Of a stretch of 64,000 nucleotides of DNA, positions 52,597-62,852 are shown in pieces. The stretch is from Taibaiella chishuiensis (lineage in GTDB: Bacteria > Bacteroidota > Bacteroidia > Chitinophagales > Chitinophagaceae): contig NZ_PYGD01000012.1 in NCBI RefSeq assembly GCF_003014535.1, positions 118,524 through 182,523 of the forward strand. The letters run 5' to 3'. The notes beneath the pieces are model-generated. The model saw nothing but the letters and a program-made list of their open reading frames with translations, did not search any database and was not told the DNA's origin. The first letter of the stretch is position 1, and the number at the start of each line of letters is the position of its first letter. A program made the position numbers and the translations under genes.

Positions 52597-53787
52597 ATGT
52601 CAAGCAAACCATTTTATACCCGTATCCAGAACGAACTGGAAGAGATCAAAACCAACGGCCTGTTTAAATCCGAACGCGTTATCGCTTCTGAGCAGGGCCC
52701 GGAGATCACTGTAAACGGAAAGCAGGTGCTTAATTTTTGCGCCAATAACTACCTCGGCCTGTCTTCGCATCCCAAAGTACTGGAAGCCGCGAAAAAGACG
52801 ATCGACGACCGCGGTTATGGTATGAGCTCTGTACGTTTTATCTGCGGTACGCAGGACATCCACAAAGAGCTGGAACAAAAGATCGCCCAATTCCTGGGCA
52901 CAGAAGACACGATATTGTACGTGGCCTGCTTCGATGCCAACGGCGGTGTATTCGAACCCCTGCTGGGCGAAGCGGATGTGATTATCTCCGACGAACTCAA
53001 CCACGCTTCTATTATCGATGGCGTAAGGCTGTGTAAAGCCAAACGCGCCCGTTACAAGAACAACGATATGGCGGAGCTCGAAGCCCGCCTGATCGAACAT
53101 AAAGATGCCCGTACCCGCCTGATCGTTACCGACTCCGTATTCTCTATGGACGGTACCATTGCCGCGCTGGACCAGATCTGCGACCTGGCCGATAAATACG
53201 ATGCCATCGTTATGATCGACGAAAGCCACTCTTCCGGTTTTATGGGTAAGACCGGGCGTGGCGTACACGAACTTTGCGGTGTAATGGGCCGTGTAGATAT
53301 TATTACCGGCACACTGGGCAAAGCCCTGGGCGGCGCCTCCGGCGGTTTTACCAGCGGTAAGAAAGAAGTGATCGAAATGCTGCGCCAGCGCAGCAGGCCT
53401 TACCTGTTCAGCAATACCGTTGCTCCTTCGGTAGTAGGCGCTTCTATCGCTGTGCTGGATATGCTGAGCGAAACCACCGAACTGCGCGATAAACTGGAGA
53501 ACAATGCCCTGTACTTCCGCAAGAAAATGACCGAAGCAGGATTTGATATCAAACCCGGTACGCACCCTATCACGCCGATCATGCTGTATGATGCGGTACT
53601 GGCGCAGAAAATGGCTGCCCGCCTGCTGGAAGAAGGCATCTATGTAATCGGCTTCTTCTTCCCGGTAGTGCCTAAAGAGCAAGCCCGTATCCGGGTACAG
53701 ATCTCGGCCGCGCACGATCAGCACCACCTGGATACCGCTATTGCCGCATTTACCAAAGTAGGTAAAGAGCTGGGGGTAATCAAGTAA
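52597..53787 (+). CDS. kbl: Glycine C-acetyltransferase (2-amino-3-ketobutyrate CoA ligase)
   Basis: This 396-residue PLP enzyme of the alpha-oxoamine synthase family cleaves 2-amino-3-ketobutyrate to glycine and acetyl-CoA in threonine breakdown. Family parts include [46 protein letters not shown], the [10 protein letters not shown] loop, [12 protein letters not shown] and the PLP-lysine motif [17 protein letters not shown] 52597 follows the promoter; an upstream in-frame Met is before it. Threonine dehydrogenase is not adjacent. Confidence 0.95.
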   Translation: MSSKPFYTRIQNELEEIKTNGLFKSERVIASEQGPEITVNGKQVLNFCANNYLGLSSHPKVLEAAKKTIDDRGYGMSSVRFICGTQDIHKELEQKIAQFLGTEDTILYVACFDANGGVFEPLLGEADVIISDELNHASIIDGVRLCKAKRARYKNNDMAELEARLIEHKDARTRLIVTDSVFSMDGTIAALDQICDLADKYDAIVMIDESHSSGFMGKTGRGVHELCGVMGRVDIITGTLGKALGGASGGFTSGKKEVIEMLRQRSRPYLFSNTVAPSVVGASIAVLDMLSETTELRDKLENNALYFRKKMTEAGFDIKPGTHPITPIMLYDAVLAQKMAARLLEEGIYVIGFFFPVVPKEQARIRVQISAAHDQHHLDTAIAAFTKVGKELGVIK

Positions 53788-53961
53788 TTCCGCGTTAAAG
53801 TTTAAGGAGGCATCGGAGTTGGGGTAGACCCGGAACGTGTAGATAAATGGATGCTAAAAAATGACATTTAGCCAACACGGCAGGCGTTAAAGATAACCAA
53901 CCGGAAAACAACCGCTCATAAATCCTATGTCTTTTATCTGAAATCTAATATCTTTCCTCAA

Positions 53962-55155
53962 ATGTCAGTTTATATCATTGATGCCGTACGCACGCCCATA
54001 GGCAAGTATGGCGGAACATTAAGCACAGTGCGCCCGGACGATATGCTCGCCCACGTGATTAAGGCCCTGGTAGCCCGCAATCCTTCGGTAGATGTAAATG
54101 CTATCGAAGACGTGATTGCCGGCGCAGCCAACCAGGCCGGCGAAGATAACCGCGATGTAGCCCGTATGTCGGCGTTGCTGGCGGGGTTGCCTATTACCGT
54201 AGGCGGCAACACGGTTAACCGTCTTTGTGCATCCGGCCTGCAGGCTATTATGGACGCCAGCCGCGCCATCCAGTGCGGCGAAGGCGAACTCTTTATTGCC
54301 GGTGGCGTAGAAAGCATGACCCGCGCCCCTTTTGTAATGGGTAAAGCCGAAGGCGCCTTTGGCCGCGGACAACAAATGTTCGATACCACCATGGGCTGGC
54401 GGTTTATCAACCCTAAATTATCGGCGCTGTACCATCCGTATACCATGGGTGAAACAGCAGAGAACGTGGCCAAACAATGGAGCATCAGCCGCGAAGAGCA
54501 GGACCGCTTTGCTTTTGACAGCCAGGAAAAATACCAGAAAGCTCATGAAGCCGGTAAGTTTGCCGACGAGCTGGCGCCGGTTACCATCGAACTGGGTAAG
54601 GGCAAAACAACCGTGTTCGACAAAGACGAACATCCGCGTTTATCGCCCATGGACAAACTGGCCGAACTGAAACCTGCATTCGTAAAAGACGGGAGTGTAA
54701 CGGCGGGCAACAGCAGTGGTATCAACGATGGCGCTGCAGCTTTGTTGCTGGCATCCGAGGCTGCCGTAAAACAATATAACCTGAAGCCTATGGCACGCAT
54801 TGTAAGCCGCGCCATAGCCGGTGTAGATCCTGCAATAATGGGTATAGGCCCTGTGCCTGCTACCGAAAAGGCTTTACAGCGTGCTGGTCTTACTATCGAC
54901 GATATCGGCCTGGCTGAGTTGAACGAGGCTTTTGCTTCGCAGTCGCTGGCCGTGATCCGCGACCTGAAGATCAACCCGGAGATCGTGAACGTAAACGGTG
55001 GCGCCATTGCACTCGGTCACCCCCTGGGTTGCAGCGGTGCGCGTATTTCTGCTACCTTACTGCACGAAATGAAACGCCGTAACGTACGGTATGGCCTGGC
55101 TACTATGTGTATCGGTGTAGGGCAGGGTGCTGCGATCATTTACGAAGCACTCTAA
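53962..55155 (+). CDS. Thiolase (acetyl-CoA / 3-oxoadipyl-CoA acyltransferase)
   Basis: This 397-residue degradative-type thiolase has the acyl-accepting Cys89 in VNRLCASGLQA, the CoA loop and second active-site His in GGAIALGHPLGCSGAR, and the base Cys in MCIGVGQGAA. The overall pattern resembles PcaF/PaaJ and FadA enzymes, but substrate length cannot be told from these motifs. It is monocistronic and ends in a strong terminator. The AT-rich 174-bp gap before it has ATCTAATATC words like those near 9350 and 30330. Confidence 0.93.
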   Translation: MSVYIIDAVRTPIGKYGGTLSTVRPDDMLAHVIKALVARNPSVDVNAIEDVIAGAANQAGEDNRDVARMSALLAGLPITVGGNTVNRLCASGLQAIMDASRAIQCGEGELFIAGGVESMTRAPFVMGKAEGAFGRGQQMFDTTMGWRFINPKLSALYHPYTMGETAENVAKQWSISREEQDRFAFDSQEKYQKAHEAGKFADELAPVTIELGKGKTTVFDKDEHPRLSPMDKLAELKPAFVKDGSVTAGNSSGINDGAAALLLASEAAVKQYNLKPMARIVSRAIAGVDPAIMGIGPVPATEKALQRAGLTIDDIGLAELNEAFASQSLAVIRDLKINPEIVNVNGGAIALGHPLGCSGARISATLLHEMKRRNVRYGLATMCIGVGQGAAIIYEAL

Positions 55156-55182
55156 ACCGGTATTAAAATCTACTGATCATTG

Positions 55183-55216
55183 CGGCCGCTTCCCCAGGGG
55201 GAAGCGGCCGTTTTTT
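55183..55216 (+). terminator. Terminator of the thiolase gene
   Basis: Stem CGGCCGCTTCCCC / GGGGAAGCGGCCG followed by TTTTTT. Confidence 0.9.
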
Positions 55217-55290
55217 GTGAACTATCTCCAACGTAGCACTAGTGCAGGTATAGGGGCGGCTTGTATCGTTATTGGTGTATAGCGTCGGTA

Positions 55291-56133
55291 TTAAAAGCTT
55301 TTCAGGTCGGCGGCCGTAAAGGTCCATTCCGGTGTTTCCAGGTTGCCGCTGAACCGCACGGAATACCAGGGTGACAGGTTTTTATGCGCGGGGTTTTTGA
55401 GGATATGGATGTCCTGCGCCGGCATATAACTTTGGGCCAGCAGGAAGATGGTATCGCCGGTGCCGGGCTGGTACGCCATGTCCATTACCGTTACTGCATG
55501 TCCGTAAGGCTGCCTGGACTGGAGCAACACATGCCCCGGCCGGATACCGGTAAAGGGGACCGGGCGTAGTTGCTGTTGCAGCGATTGTGTACCGGCATAA
55601 CTATAAACCAGGTCTAGGTACTGCCGGAAGGTCGCATAACTGAAGTCTTCCCCGCTTTTCTTAATCCAGGTACAGCCGCGGTTCGTTACCTGTAGCCGGT
55701 AGCCCGAGGCATAATGCCGGTAGTCGCAGTTAAACCCGTTGGTAAAAAGAAAAGCGATCGCATCATATTGCCGGCGGGCATAGAGATAGTCGGCCCGCAG
55801 GCGTATAGCGGCATCAGCGCATTGTTGCAGGTCCTTATTGCCCACATCGATATCGAGCACCGCGTATTGCGCATCCTGGTTGTTTTTGGGCTTGCGGTTA
55901 TAGAGGTATACGGTATTGTCTTTTTTCAGGGGACGGTTGCGCAGCCAGCTGCCATAGGAGTTTTCGGCCTGGGGCAGTCTTACATAACCCGCAGGTAGCG
56001 GTATCGCGCCTACTTTAGACGCTGCTGTTGCAGCAGGCGTAGCGCTTGTATTTTGCCGGGGCAGATGCGGGTCTGCCGCAGGCTTACAGGCGCTCAGGCC
56101 GGCGATAAAAAGAAATATCCCGAACATGCGCAT
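55291..56133 (-). CDS. DUF4846-domain lipoprotein
   Basis: This 280-residue protein starts at 56133 with a lipoprotein signal (MRMFGIFLFIAGLSAC, lipobox Cys at residue 16). The DUF4846 domain follows after a Thr/Ala-rich linker: GYVRLPQAENSYGSWLRNRPL, YNRKPKNNQDAQYAVLDIDVG, QQCADAAIRLRADYLY, FTNGFNCDYRHYASGYRL and GIRPGHVLLQSRQPYGHAVTVMD with an invariant His. The His/Cys pattern hints at a papain/amidase-like fold, but no activity is proven. It is followed upstream by the DUF3857 genes on the same strand. Confidence 0.88.
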   Translation of the reverse strand: MRMFGIFLFIAGLSACKPAADPHLPRQNTSATPAATAASKVGAIPLPAGYVRLPQAENSYGSWLRNRPLKKDNTVYLYNRKPKNNQDAQYAVLDIDVGNKDLQQCADAAIRLRADYLYARRQYDAIAFLFTNGFNCDYRHYASGYRLQVTNRGCTWIKKSGEDFSYATFRQYLDLVYSYAGTQSLQQQLRPVPFTGIRPGHVLLQSRQPYGHAVTVMDMAYQPGTGDTIFLLAQSYMPAQDIHILKNPAHKNLSPWYSVRFSGNLETPEWTFTAADLKSF

Positions 56134-56191
56134 GGTCTGTTTTTTTATACAGACACGGCAGCCGGGATATTCCATAAAACCATCAGAAGGC

Positions 56192-58144
56192 TTAAGGGGT
56201 CTTATTGAGCAATACGATATTCATATCTTCCTTTTGCCGGTTAAGCTCCTGGTAGAGGTTTTGGTAGTCGGCAAACACCTCCGGTTTATATACACCGGCA
56301 CTCTGTTCATAATTGCGGATCGCGATCACCTCGCCGGCCCGTTTTTCGAAACGCAGGCGGTAACTGGCAAAGGGGTAATCGATGCTTTTACCTTCAGGCA
56401 GGGACTCGATCTGGCTACCCTCCGGAAGGGTCACCAGCAGCGAATCGGTAATACGGAACGATTTCCGGAGCACGAGCGGCAGGGTACGGGGCTCGTTCTG
56501 CAGCACTTCTGTCAGCGGGTTCTGCAACCAGCCTATATTCAGGAATGTCCGTTTCTGGGTACTGGTAATAACGCCGGAAACCGTAGCCGTTACATTTTCC
56601 TCCAGCGCGGGTATGCCGTTATTACCGGTAAATACGTAGCTATAGTCGTTGATCCCGTAGGAGGGGAAGGAGAACCGCGTATTCTGCCATTCCCTGACCT
56701 GGTCTTTCGGTTTGTTTTTTACGATCGATGCGATATCGTCGCCGAGTAACCCGCTATAGGTATGCTGCATGGTTACCTGTTGCTGCTCGCTTGCCGGGTC
56801 GATGCGGACGCTGATCTTCCTTACCAGGTAGTTTTTATCCTTGCCATAGAAAGGGGTATTGCAGAGGTAACCTCCGGTTTCCGTGGCCAGCAATACTTTC
56901 CTGTTTTGCGTAAAGGAGCCGAGGTATCCCGCAGGTAATTCCTGGCTCGTACACTCTACCCAGATGCTGTCCTTAGCCTGCGGTACACAGAGGATCACAT
57001 GGTTGAAATTATTGGCGGGGAACTGTTCGTCCAGCCGGTAATAATCGTCTCCCGCCGATACCAGCGCTGCATAGGATTTGATGCCCGCTTCGGCAAGCAG
57101 CGCTTTCAGGTAATTGGTAAGTCCCTTGCAGTCGCCATAGCCATTATGCGCTACATGGGCAGCGTCGAACGTCTGCCAGCCGGATATGCCATAGGCGTTG
57201 AGCACATAACGGGTGTTCTGCTGCATGTAGGCATACAGCAACTGTACTTTTTTATAGGTGTCTTTTTCTGTACCGATTATAGACTGTACCAGGGCTTTCT
57301 TGTCTTCGGGCAGTTGGCTGCGGCCGTCGTTCAGTTGGTAGCTGAACAGGCCAAGGCTGTTCCAGCTGTTCATATTCCCTTTATAATCCATCAGCTGGAA
57401 ATCGCCCGGGGCAAGTAATACCGTCGGACGATCATAGTTGTCGGAGGAAGAGAGGGGCTGTGTTTTGTACGCAGCAATATTACGTACCTGCCAGCTAACC
57501 AGGGGGCGGCCCTGGGCATCTTTGCCATCTTTCCGGGCGCCGGGTGGCAGCAATAACTCTTTATACCTGACCTTGAACTCCGGGGCGTAGCTCAGGCTGA
57601 ACTGGGCCTGCTCCACGGCATAATCGTTGCCTGGCTGCGGGCTCCAGCGCGGCATGAAAAATGTCGTCGATAGGGTTTCGTCGATTTCGAAATATACCGT
57701 GTAGGGGTAAACCGTATGATTGAAGCTGTAGGCTTTAATCCTTTCATCGCTGTGAAAGGCGCCACTCATCTGGTAGGTGGAGCGATCGAAAATATCTTTC
57801 TCCTTCAGGCTCCGGAGCATCTTGCCCGATGCATCATAAAGCGCCCCTTCAATGTTTTGTATCCTGATCATTTGGCTATACTGCTCCATCAGGTTGGCCG
57901 CTGCTTTGCCCTGTTCATCCAGGATGGTAACCGCATAACTCCGTTTATATTTTACCCGGTTCAGGGATTCCACGGAAACTTCGGTGTTGGCATACCGTAT
58001 TACCGCATGGGCATTGGTTTTAAGAGCAGCGGGAATGGCGCTGGCTGCAAGCGCAGGGTTGTCATCCTGTTTGGCAAAGGCGGCAGAACCCGTGATGACG
58101 ATAAGCGCAGAAAAGAACAGCGCTTTTAAACGTAGGGTGATCAT
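56192..58144 (-). CDS. DUF3857 and transglutaminase-like domain protein, copy 1
   Basis: This 650-residue exported protein starts at 58144 (MITLRLKALFFSALIVITGSAAFAKQ). An N-terminal DUF3857 beta-domain (about 30-230: ALKTNAHAVIRYANTEV, TYQMSGAFHSDERIKAYSF) leads to a transglutaminase-like core with catalytic Cys in NGYGDCKGLTNYLKAL and His in NNFNHVILCVP. A C-terminal beta-domain ends the chain. The Cys-His pair is intact, so protease or crosslinking activity is possible. It lies 110 nt downstream of a paralogue on the same strand. Confidence 0.88.
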   Translation of the reverse strand: MITLRLKALFFSALIVITGSAAFAKQDDNPALAASAIPAALKTNAHAVIRYANTEVSVESLNRVKYKRSYAVTILDEQGKAAANLMEQYSQMIRIQNIEGALYDASGKMLRSLKEKDIFDRSTYQMSGAFHSDERIKAYSFNHTVYPYTVYFEIDETLSTTFFMPRWSPQPGNDYAVEQAQFSLSYAPEFKVRYKELLLPPGARKDGKDAQGRPLVSWQVRNIAAYKTQPLSSSDNYDRPTVLLAPGDFQLMDYKGNMNSWNSLGLFSYQLNDGRSQLPEDKKALVQSIIGTEKDTYKKVQLLYAYMQQNTRYVLNAYGISGWQTFDAAHVAHNGYGDCKGLTNYLKALLAEAGIKSYAALVSAGDDYYRLDEQFPANNFNHVILCVPQAKDSIWVECTSQELPAGYLGSFTQNRKVLLATETGGYLCNTPFYGKDKNYLVRKISVRIDPASEQQQVTMQHTYSGLLGDDIASIVKNKPKDQVREWQNTRFSFPSYGINDYSYVFTGNNGIPALEENVTATVSGVITSTQKRTFLNIGWLQNPLTEVLQNEPRTLPLVLRKSFRITDSLLVTLPEGSQIESLPEGKSIDYPFASYRLRFEKRAGEVIAIRNYEQSAGVYKPEVFADYQNLYQELNRQKEDMNIVLLNKTP

Positions 58145-58254
58145 GGTGATTTTTAATTGAGCATAAAACAAGCCTGGTCGCGAAGGACAGGCGGAACAAG
58201 CCCCAGGTATACCTTAGCGGTAAGGGCTACCCGTCCTGTGGTATTACCGGGTAT

Positions 58255-60258
58255 TTAATGGACTTGCGCCGGAGTGTTTTTCTTTAATACGATTTTCTTT
58301 TTCTGTTCCGCAATCACGTTGTCGTAAAAAGTGCGGACCTGGTTATAGTTGTCTGCCGTATACACGGTTGTCTTCTGGTTAAAATGACAATTAATGCTAA
58401 AGGTTTTATTTTCGGCATCGTATACCAGGGTATTTTTCAACTGCATCAGTCCTTCCTGGCTTAATTTAAGCACCGACGATTTAGGATAATCATCGACCTC
58501 GTAACCTTCGGGCACCTGGAAGTTGAATACATATTTGTTGTCGCTGAGGTAACCCAATTCTATAGGGAACTTACGGGTAGTGAGCGTGAAGGGGTTTTGC
58601 TCACACAACTTATCGAAATAAGGATCGAGGTACACCAGGTCTTTGTCCGCATTCCAGGGGAGTTCCGCTTCATAGCGGATCACCAATGGCAGATCGGCAT
58701 TCTTCAGGCTGTTAACGGAGTACTGTTTCAGTTGGAGGGGGGTACTCAGTTTACTCAATCCTTTTTGTATCTTCTCTTTCAGTTTGGCCGTATCTTCCTT
58801 TAACTCGTTACGCAGCAGCGTGCCGGATACGTTGCCTAATTTTTGTTCTACTTTAAGCAACAGTTTATCTTTTACCGGGGCCAGGCTTACGATCGTGGTC
58901 GTTTTATCCGTCAGCCCATCGGGGTGCAGTTCTACCGCATCCGGTTTTTTGCTCACGATCCTGCAGTAACCGTTATAGCAGGACAGGGGCAGCGTACCAA
59001 AGGGCATATACTTATCAGAGGCGTCCAGTACATAATCCTGTCCGCCTATTTTCACAATACCGATCATGTAATCGATCGCATTTATATCGACGATGAAGGA
59101 GTGCAGGCGTTCCGATGCGCGCGTGGCCAGTACTACAGGTTCGGCCTCGAGGCTGGCTTTGCGGAGCATGGCGATCAGCAGCAGGTTAATGCCTTCGCTG
59201 TTACCTTCTTTACGCTTGTACACTTCGCTGATATCAGACAGCGCTTTGTAATCATTAAACGATTCTTCTTTAAGGGTAATGTGGTCCCGTACAAAAGCAT
59301 AAATAGCTTTAGCCTTTTCCAGGTCGCCGTTTTTACCGGCTATGATCTGGTTTACCGGGTCGAGCAGGAAGGCATTACCTTTAAAAACCTGGCCGCAGGA
59401 TTCGTCGTTTTTGTAATAGACATTCTCCGTAGCATGTTCCCAGTTATCCAGCAAAAACTGGTAGCCGGGATACTCCAATGATGTAACCGTAGGTTTTACG
59501 CGTTCGAGATAATTGGCATCGGCGCTCATAAACGGTTCTGTACGGAATGCCGGTATATTCCTGCGCACCCATATCGAGGTTTGCCGGCCCAGGTTACCAT
59601 TTGCCGAGTTATACAGGCAGGCATTGCAGTCCTCTAAGCTTCTCTGCCGGGTTACTTCTTTAAAGGGCACCGAAGTATTGGATACGGAAGAATACTTCAG
59701 GATCGTTGGTATATTGATCTCGTATTCGGAATATAATGTTGGATAACTATTCTGGAAATCCCAGGAGGGCAGGCCATACCCGGTATTATCGATCTGGTAG
59801 ACATAATGCACAACCGATCCGGTTTTAACACCGGGCAGGGCAAACTTGGTCACCCTGGTATTGGCGGTAATTTTTTCTTTAATCAGGTCTGCTTTTTCTA
59901 CCGATTGTTTGACGATCTCGCCGTTTTCCAGGTTATAGGTTTCGCCGGTCACTTTTCTTACCAGCGACCGTTTTGAGGCGGGTACGCTGATCCTGGCAAA
60001 ATCATCTACGGCATCTTTGCCGATTATTTTTACAATGCGTTCGAGCTTGTAAACGGGGGCGCTTTCGAAGCTTTCAAACCAGCCTTTTTCATAAATAATA
60101 ACCGCTTTGGCCGAGGTATCTATGTCGAAAACAGACTTTTGCAATAAGGTTTTCATTTGGGCAGGATCGGTCAGCGATGCTTTATTTTGTGCAGTCGCGC
60201 CTTGCATAACAAGGCAGAAAGCGCTTGCCAGAGCGGCTTTGCTTACAAATGGGTGCAT
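58255..60258 (-). CDS. DUF3857 and transglutaminase-like domain protein, copy 2 (no catalytic Cys)
   Basis: This 667-residue exported paralogue has a signal peptide (MHPFVSKAALASAFCLVMQGATAQ). The DUF3857 part includes DDFARISVPASKRSLVRKV and AVIIYEKGWFES. In the transglutaminase core the position of the catalytic Cys reads EGNSEGINLLLIAML, with Ser where copy 1 has Cys. The following RLHSFIVDINAIDYMIG keeps a His. Activity is therefore doubtful, and a structural or binding role is more likely. An AT-rich upstream region may hold the promoter of the pair. Confidence 0.88.
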   Translation of the reverse strand: MHPFVSKAALASAFCLVMQGATAQNKASLTDPAQMKTLLQKSVFDIDTSAKAVIIYEKGWFESFESAPVYKLERIVKIIGKDAVDDFARISVPASKRSLVRKVTGETYNLENGEIVKQSVEKADLIKEKITANTRVTKFALPGVKTGSVVHYVYQIDNTGYGLPSWDFQNSYPTLYSEYEINIPTILKYSSVSNTSVPFKEVTRQRSLEDCNACLYNSANGNLGRQTSIWVRRNIPAFRTEPFMSADANYLERVKPTVTSLEYPGYQFLLDNWEHATENVYYKNDESCGQVFKGNAFLLDPVNQIIAGKNGDLEKAKAIYAFVRDHITLKEESFNDYKALSDISEVYKRKEGNSEGINLLLIAMLRKASLEAEPVVLATRASERLHSFIVDINAIDYMIGIVKIGGQDYVLDASDKYMPFGTLPLSCYNGYCRIVSKKPDAVELHPDGLTDKTTTIVSLAPVKDKLLLKVEQKLGNVSGTLLRNELKEDTAKLKEKIQKGLSKLSTPLQLKQYSVNSLKNADLPLVIRYEAELPWNADKDLVYLDPYFDKLCEQNPFTLTTRKFPIELGYLSDNKYVFNFQVPEGYEVDDYPKSSVLKLSQEGLMQLKNTLVYDAENKTFSINCHFNQKTTVYTADNYNQVRTFYDNVIAEQKKKIVLKKNTPAQVH

Positions 60259-60471
60259 TTTAAAAGGGATAGGTCAGTTAATAAAATGCAAATATATTTT
60301 GTTTCTTCTTTTTGTTTAACAATTTTTTTTATTTTTTTATTTGCCATATAGTTTGTTATTTTATTATGAATTACGTGATTGTTACCAGTTGGCTAGCCTG
60401 GAGTGCATAATTTATTGCCGGAATTAACAGTTTAAAACCTGAAAAAAGCTTCCCTTTCTTATAAAAACTTT

Positions 60472-60479
60472 TATCTTTG
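60472..60479 (+). promoter_or_regulatory. -7 promoter element of tatA
   Basis: TATCTTTG, with transcription expected near 60486, about 27 nt before the start codon. Confidence 0.5.
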
Positions 60480-60512
60480 TATTTATTGCTTCAATCCAAA
60501 AATTAAATAGTA

Positions 60513-60746
60513 ATGACAGTTTTATCAATGAATCCCGTGATGTTGCTTTCTATGCCAAGCGGAATGGAATGGTTGTGGATCGTTTTGGTGGTGATCATCC
60601 TTTTTGGCGGGAAAAAAATTCCTGAGCTGGCAAAGGGCATTGGCAAAGGCATTCGCGAATTTAATGACGCTAAAGACGGTATCAAGAAAGAGATCGAGAC
60701 CGGAATGAAGGAAACAAAAACGACTACCCCGCAGCAAGACGCATAA
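60513..60746 (+). CDS. tatA: Twin-arginine translocase subunit TatA
   Basis: This 77-residue protein has the classic TatA layout: a short N-terminal helix ([16 protein letters not shown]) with the conserved FG hinge, an amphipathic helix ([19 protein letters not shown]) and a charged tail. It carries an extra ~17-residue N-terminus before the expected Met ([17 protein letters not shown]), so the real start may be the later ATG at 60564. TatC is not adjacent. It is followed by a probable terminator hairpin (60785-60818). Confidence 0.9.
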   Translation: MTVLSMNPVMLLSMPSGMEWLWIVLVVIILFGGKKIPELAKGIGKGIREFNDAKDGIKKEIETGMKETKTTTPQQDA

Positions 60747-60784
60747 TACAGACACCCCTCCCGTAACCCTCCTGTTCAACTTTT

Positions 60785-60818
60785 AAGGCACCAGGCGATC
60801 CGTTTGCCTCGTGCTTTT
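60785..60818 (+). terminator. Probable terminator of tatA
   Basis: Imperfect stem GGCACCAGGC / GCCTCGTGC followed by TTTT. Confidence 0.6.
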
Positions 60819-60925
60819 AGATAGTCGTGTGATATGGTCACCCAGGCTATACATGACTAAAAATTAAAACGGCCGGTTTATATATCCGGTTGCATGTGTA
60901 ACGCTAAAAAACTAAGAATTAGCCC

Positions 60926-62233
60926 ATGCAATGGAAAAAAATTTTCTATGCAATTGTATTAACTTCCCCGCTCGCCGCAAGCGCGCAGGGGCCCCGGATC
61001 AACTCGGACGGTAAACGTCTGGCGATGCTGGAAAGCAGCGAACGGGCCGAAAGTAATAACAATAAGGTCAATGCCCAGAAAGCCCATATGGATAGTATGA
61101 TGGCGGCAAAGGCCCTTCCTTTTACCATGAACGGCAACGGTAAAGTAATTTCCGGTACGCCTGCTTCAGAGGTTAAATCCAAAAACACGAATGTTGCCGA
61201 TAACCGCAAAGCCCAGGAACTTCCTCCTGCAGCTGCATCGGTAAAACCTATTGCCAAAGAGGAGCCCAGGCTCGCAGCACTGCGCCCTTCGGAACGTGTG
61301 TACGAAGCCAATGATAAATTCAAGGCCGTACCCCTCGCCGGCGAAACCGATTACTACGGCAATATGAATGGCTATATGGTCAACTATGTAAAAAACTACA
61401 TGGGCCATTTCAGCCAGCGCCTGATCAGCATCAACGGAAGATCCGAATGCTTTACCACGATCGATCGCGTGCTCAAACAATATTCCATCCCCAAAGAATT
61501 AAAGTACCTGGCTGTTATCGAGTCTGCATTGCTGCAGAACGCCCGTTCGCCTGTAGGCGCCGTTGGTTACTGGCAGTTTATGGAGTCTACCGCACGCCTG
61601 ATGGGGCTTACGGTAAACGGCCGCAGGGACGAGCGCAAGGACCTTACCCGCTCTACACAGGCAGCTGCCAAATACCTGAGCTACCTGTACGACCAACTGG
61701 ATGACTGGCTGCTGGTGGTAGCCGCTTACAACAGTGGTCCCCGCCCGGTGGTTAATGCCATGAAGCGTACCGGTAAAGACGATTTCTGGTCTATTAAAAG
61801 CTACCTGCCCAAAGAAACCCAGAACCATGTACTGGCCTTCGTAGCTACGGCTACGATCATGGAGCGTTTGAATCACTTCCTGTTGCCCGGTATGCCCGCC
61901 AACTTCGACTGGGCATTGCTCAACTCGAACCGTGGCGAAGCTGCTGCCAAAGACAAGAAATTTGCGCATCCGCTCCTGTCCAAATTCAGCGAAGAAGAAG
62001 TAAAGAAAATGGCCATGGTGCGTATCAAAACACCGCTGGACCTGGAACTGGTTGCCGCCACACTGTCTATCGACCGTCGTATGCTGGGTAAATGGAATTA
62101 CGATTATTTCGACTTCCTGGATACCTATAAAGCCGGTAATACCTATAATTTCCGCATCCCGAAAGAAAAGCTGGATGCCTTTATCGAGAAAAAAGACTAC
62201 CTGGAGCGTGCCTCCGCTAATATGCAATTGTAA
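60926..62233 (+). CDS. Exported lytic transglycosylase (MltD-like, GH23)
   Basis: This 435-residue exported enzyme has a signal peptide (MQWKKIFYAIVLTSPLAASAQ) and a ~130-residue low-complexity linker. The SLT domain follows, with catalytic Glu in AVIESALLQNARSPVGAVGYWQFM, the YNSGPRPV motif and SYLPKETQNHV. A C-terminal region (ELVAATLSIDRRMLGKW...NTYNFRIPKEKL) resembles a LysM-type peptidoglycan-binding domain. It would cleave peptidoglycan glycan strands. It precedes rpsT but has its own start region. Confidence 0.88.
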   Translation: MQWKKIFYAIVLTSPLAASAQGPRINSDGKRLAMLESSERAESNNNKVNAQKAHMDSMMAAKALPFTMNGNGKVISGTPASEVKSKNTNVADNRKAQELPPAAASVKPIAKEEPRLAALRPSERVYEANDKFKAVPLAGETDYYGNMNGYMVNYVKNYMGHFSQRLISINGRSECFTTIDRVLKQYSIPKELKYLAVIESALLQNARSPVGAVGYWQFMESTARLMGLTVNGRRDERKDLTRSTQAAAKYLSYLYDQLDDWLLVVAAYNSGPRPVVNAMKRTGKDDFWSIKSYLPKETQNHVLAFVATATIMERLNHFLLPGMPANFDWALLNSNRGEAAAKDKKFAHPLLSKFSEEEVKKMAMVRIKTPLDLELVAATLSIDRRMLGKWNYDYFDFLDTYKAGNTYNFRIPKEKLDAFIEKKDYLERASANMQL

Positions 62234-62240
62234 AAAAGTT

Positions 62241-62270
62241 TTGATGTTTATAAACTTTTTATTACCTTTG
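62241..62270 (+). promoter_or_regulatory. Promoter of rpsT
   Basis: TTG (62241-62243) and TACCTTTG (62263-62270) with 19-nt spacing, a near-ideal Bacteroidota housekeeping promoter, 30 nt before the start codon. Confidence 0.75.
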
Positions 62271-62300
62271 CACTCCTTTATAAAATGATAATAAGTAAAA

Positions 62301-62555
62301 ATGGCAAATCATAAAGCTACCAAAAAGGATACCCGTCAGAGCCTGAAACGTCGTGACCGCAACCGTTACTACGGCAAAACTACCCGTAACGCGATGCGTA
62401 ACCTGCTGAAGATTACAGAAAAAGAAGCAGCCCAGGGTGAGTTACCTAAGGTTATTTCCATGATCGACAAACTGGCCAAACGCAACGTTATTCATAAGAA
62501 TAAGGCGAGCAACTTAAAATCCAAACTGGCTAGGAAAATAGGCACTTTAGCTTAA
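62301..62555 (+). CDS. rpsT: 30S ribosomal protein S20
   Basis: This 84-residue, highly basic protein binds 16S rRNA early in small-subunit assembly. The start [20 protein letters not shown] is the family's usual N-terminus, and [20 protein letters not shown] with the KLARKIGTL end is the conserved C-terminal half. It is monocistronic between a strong promoter and a strong terminator. No unusual features. Confidence 0.98.
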   Translation: MANHKATKKDTRQSLKRRDRNRYYGKTTRNAMRNLLKITEKEAAQGELPKVISMIDKLAKRNVIHKNKASNLKSKLARKIGTLA

Positions 62556-62583
62556 TTCTTGTTCGTCAGTACTACTATATCTT

Positions 62584-62615
62584 GACAGCAACCTTAACTG
62601 CTTAAGGTTGCTGTC
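62584..62615 (+). terminator. Terminator of rpsT
   Basis: A perfect 14-bp stem (GACAGCAACCTTAA / TTAAGGTTGCTGTC) followed by GTTTT. Confidence 0.9.
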
Positions 62616-62852
62616 GTTTTGTAGTTGTTGCCTGCTCTTTTCTTTTCTTCTTTTGCTGCGGTATATGCAGCCTTCCCGGGTCCTGCGTTGCCCGGCGATC
62701 TTGCTGTTCCCGCCCGCCACTTGTTGTGGAGGTCCTGCCGGGTGCGCGGTTATGTGCCGGCAGCACCACTTGCAATGCCGATCCAGGCTCACTTCCGTTT
62801 CTTCCTTATTTTCTTTTGCGGCTTGCTTATGCTGCTTATCCAGTTCAAATAG

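Noticed and set aside
52600..53727. 375-codon minus-strand frame opposite kbl
   Set aside because: Antisense to a gene with complete PLP-enzyme motifs.
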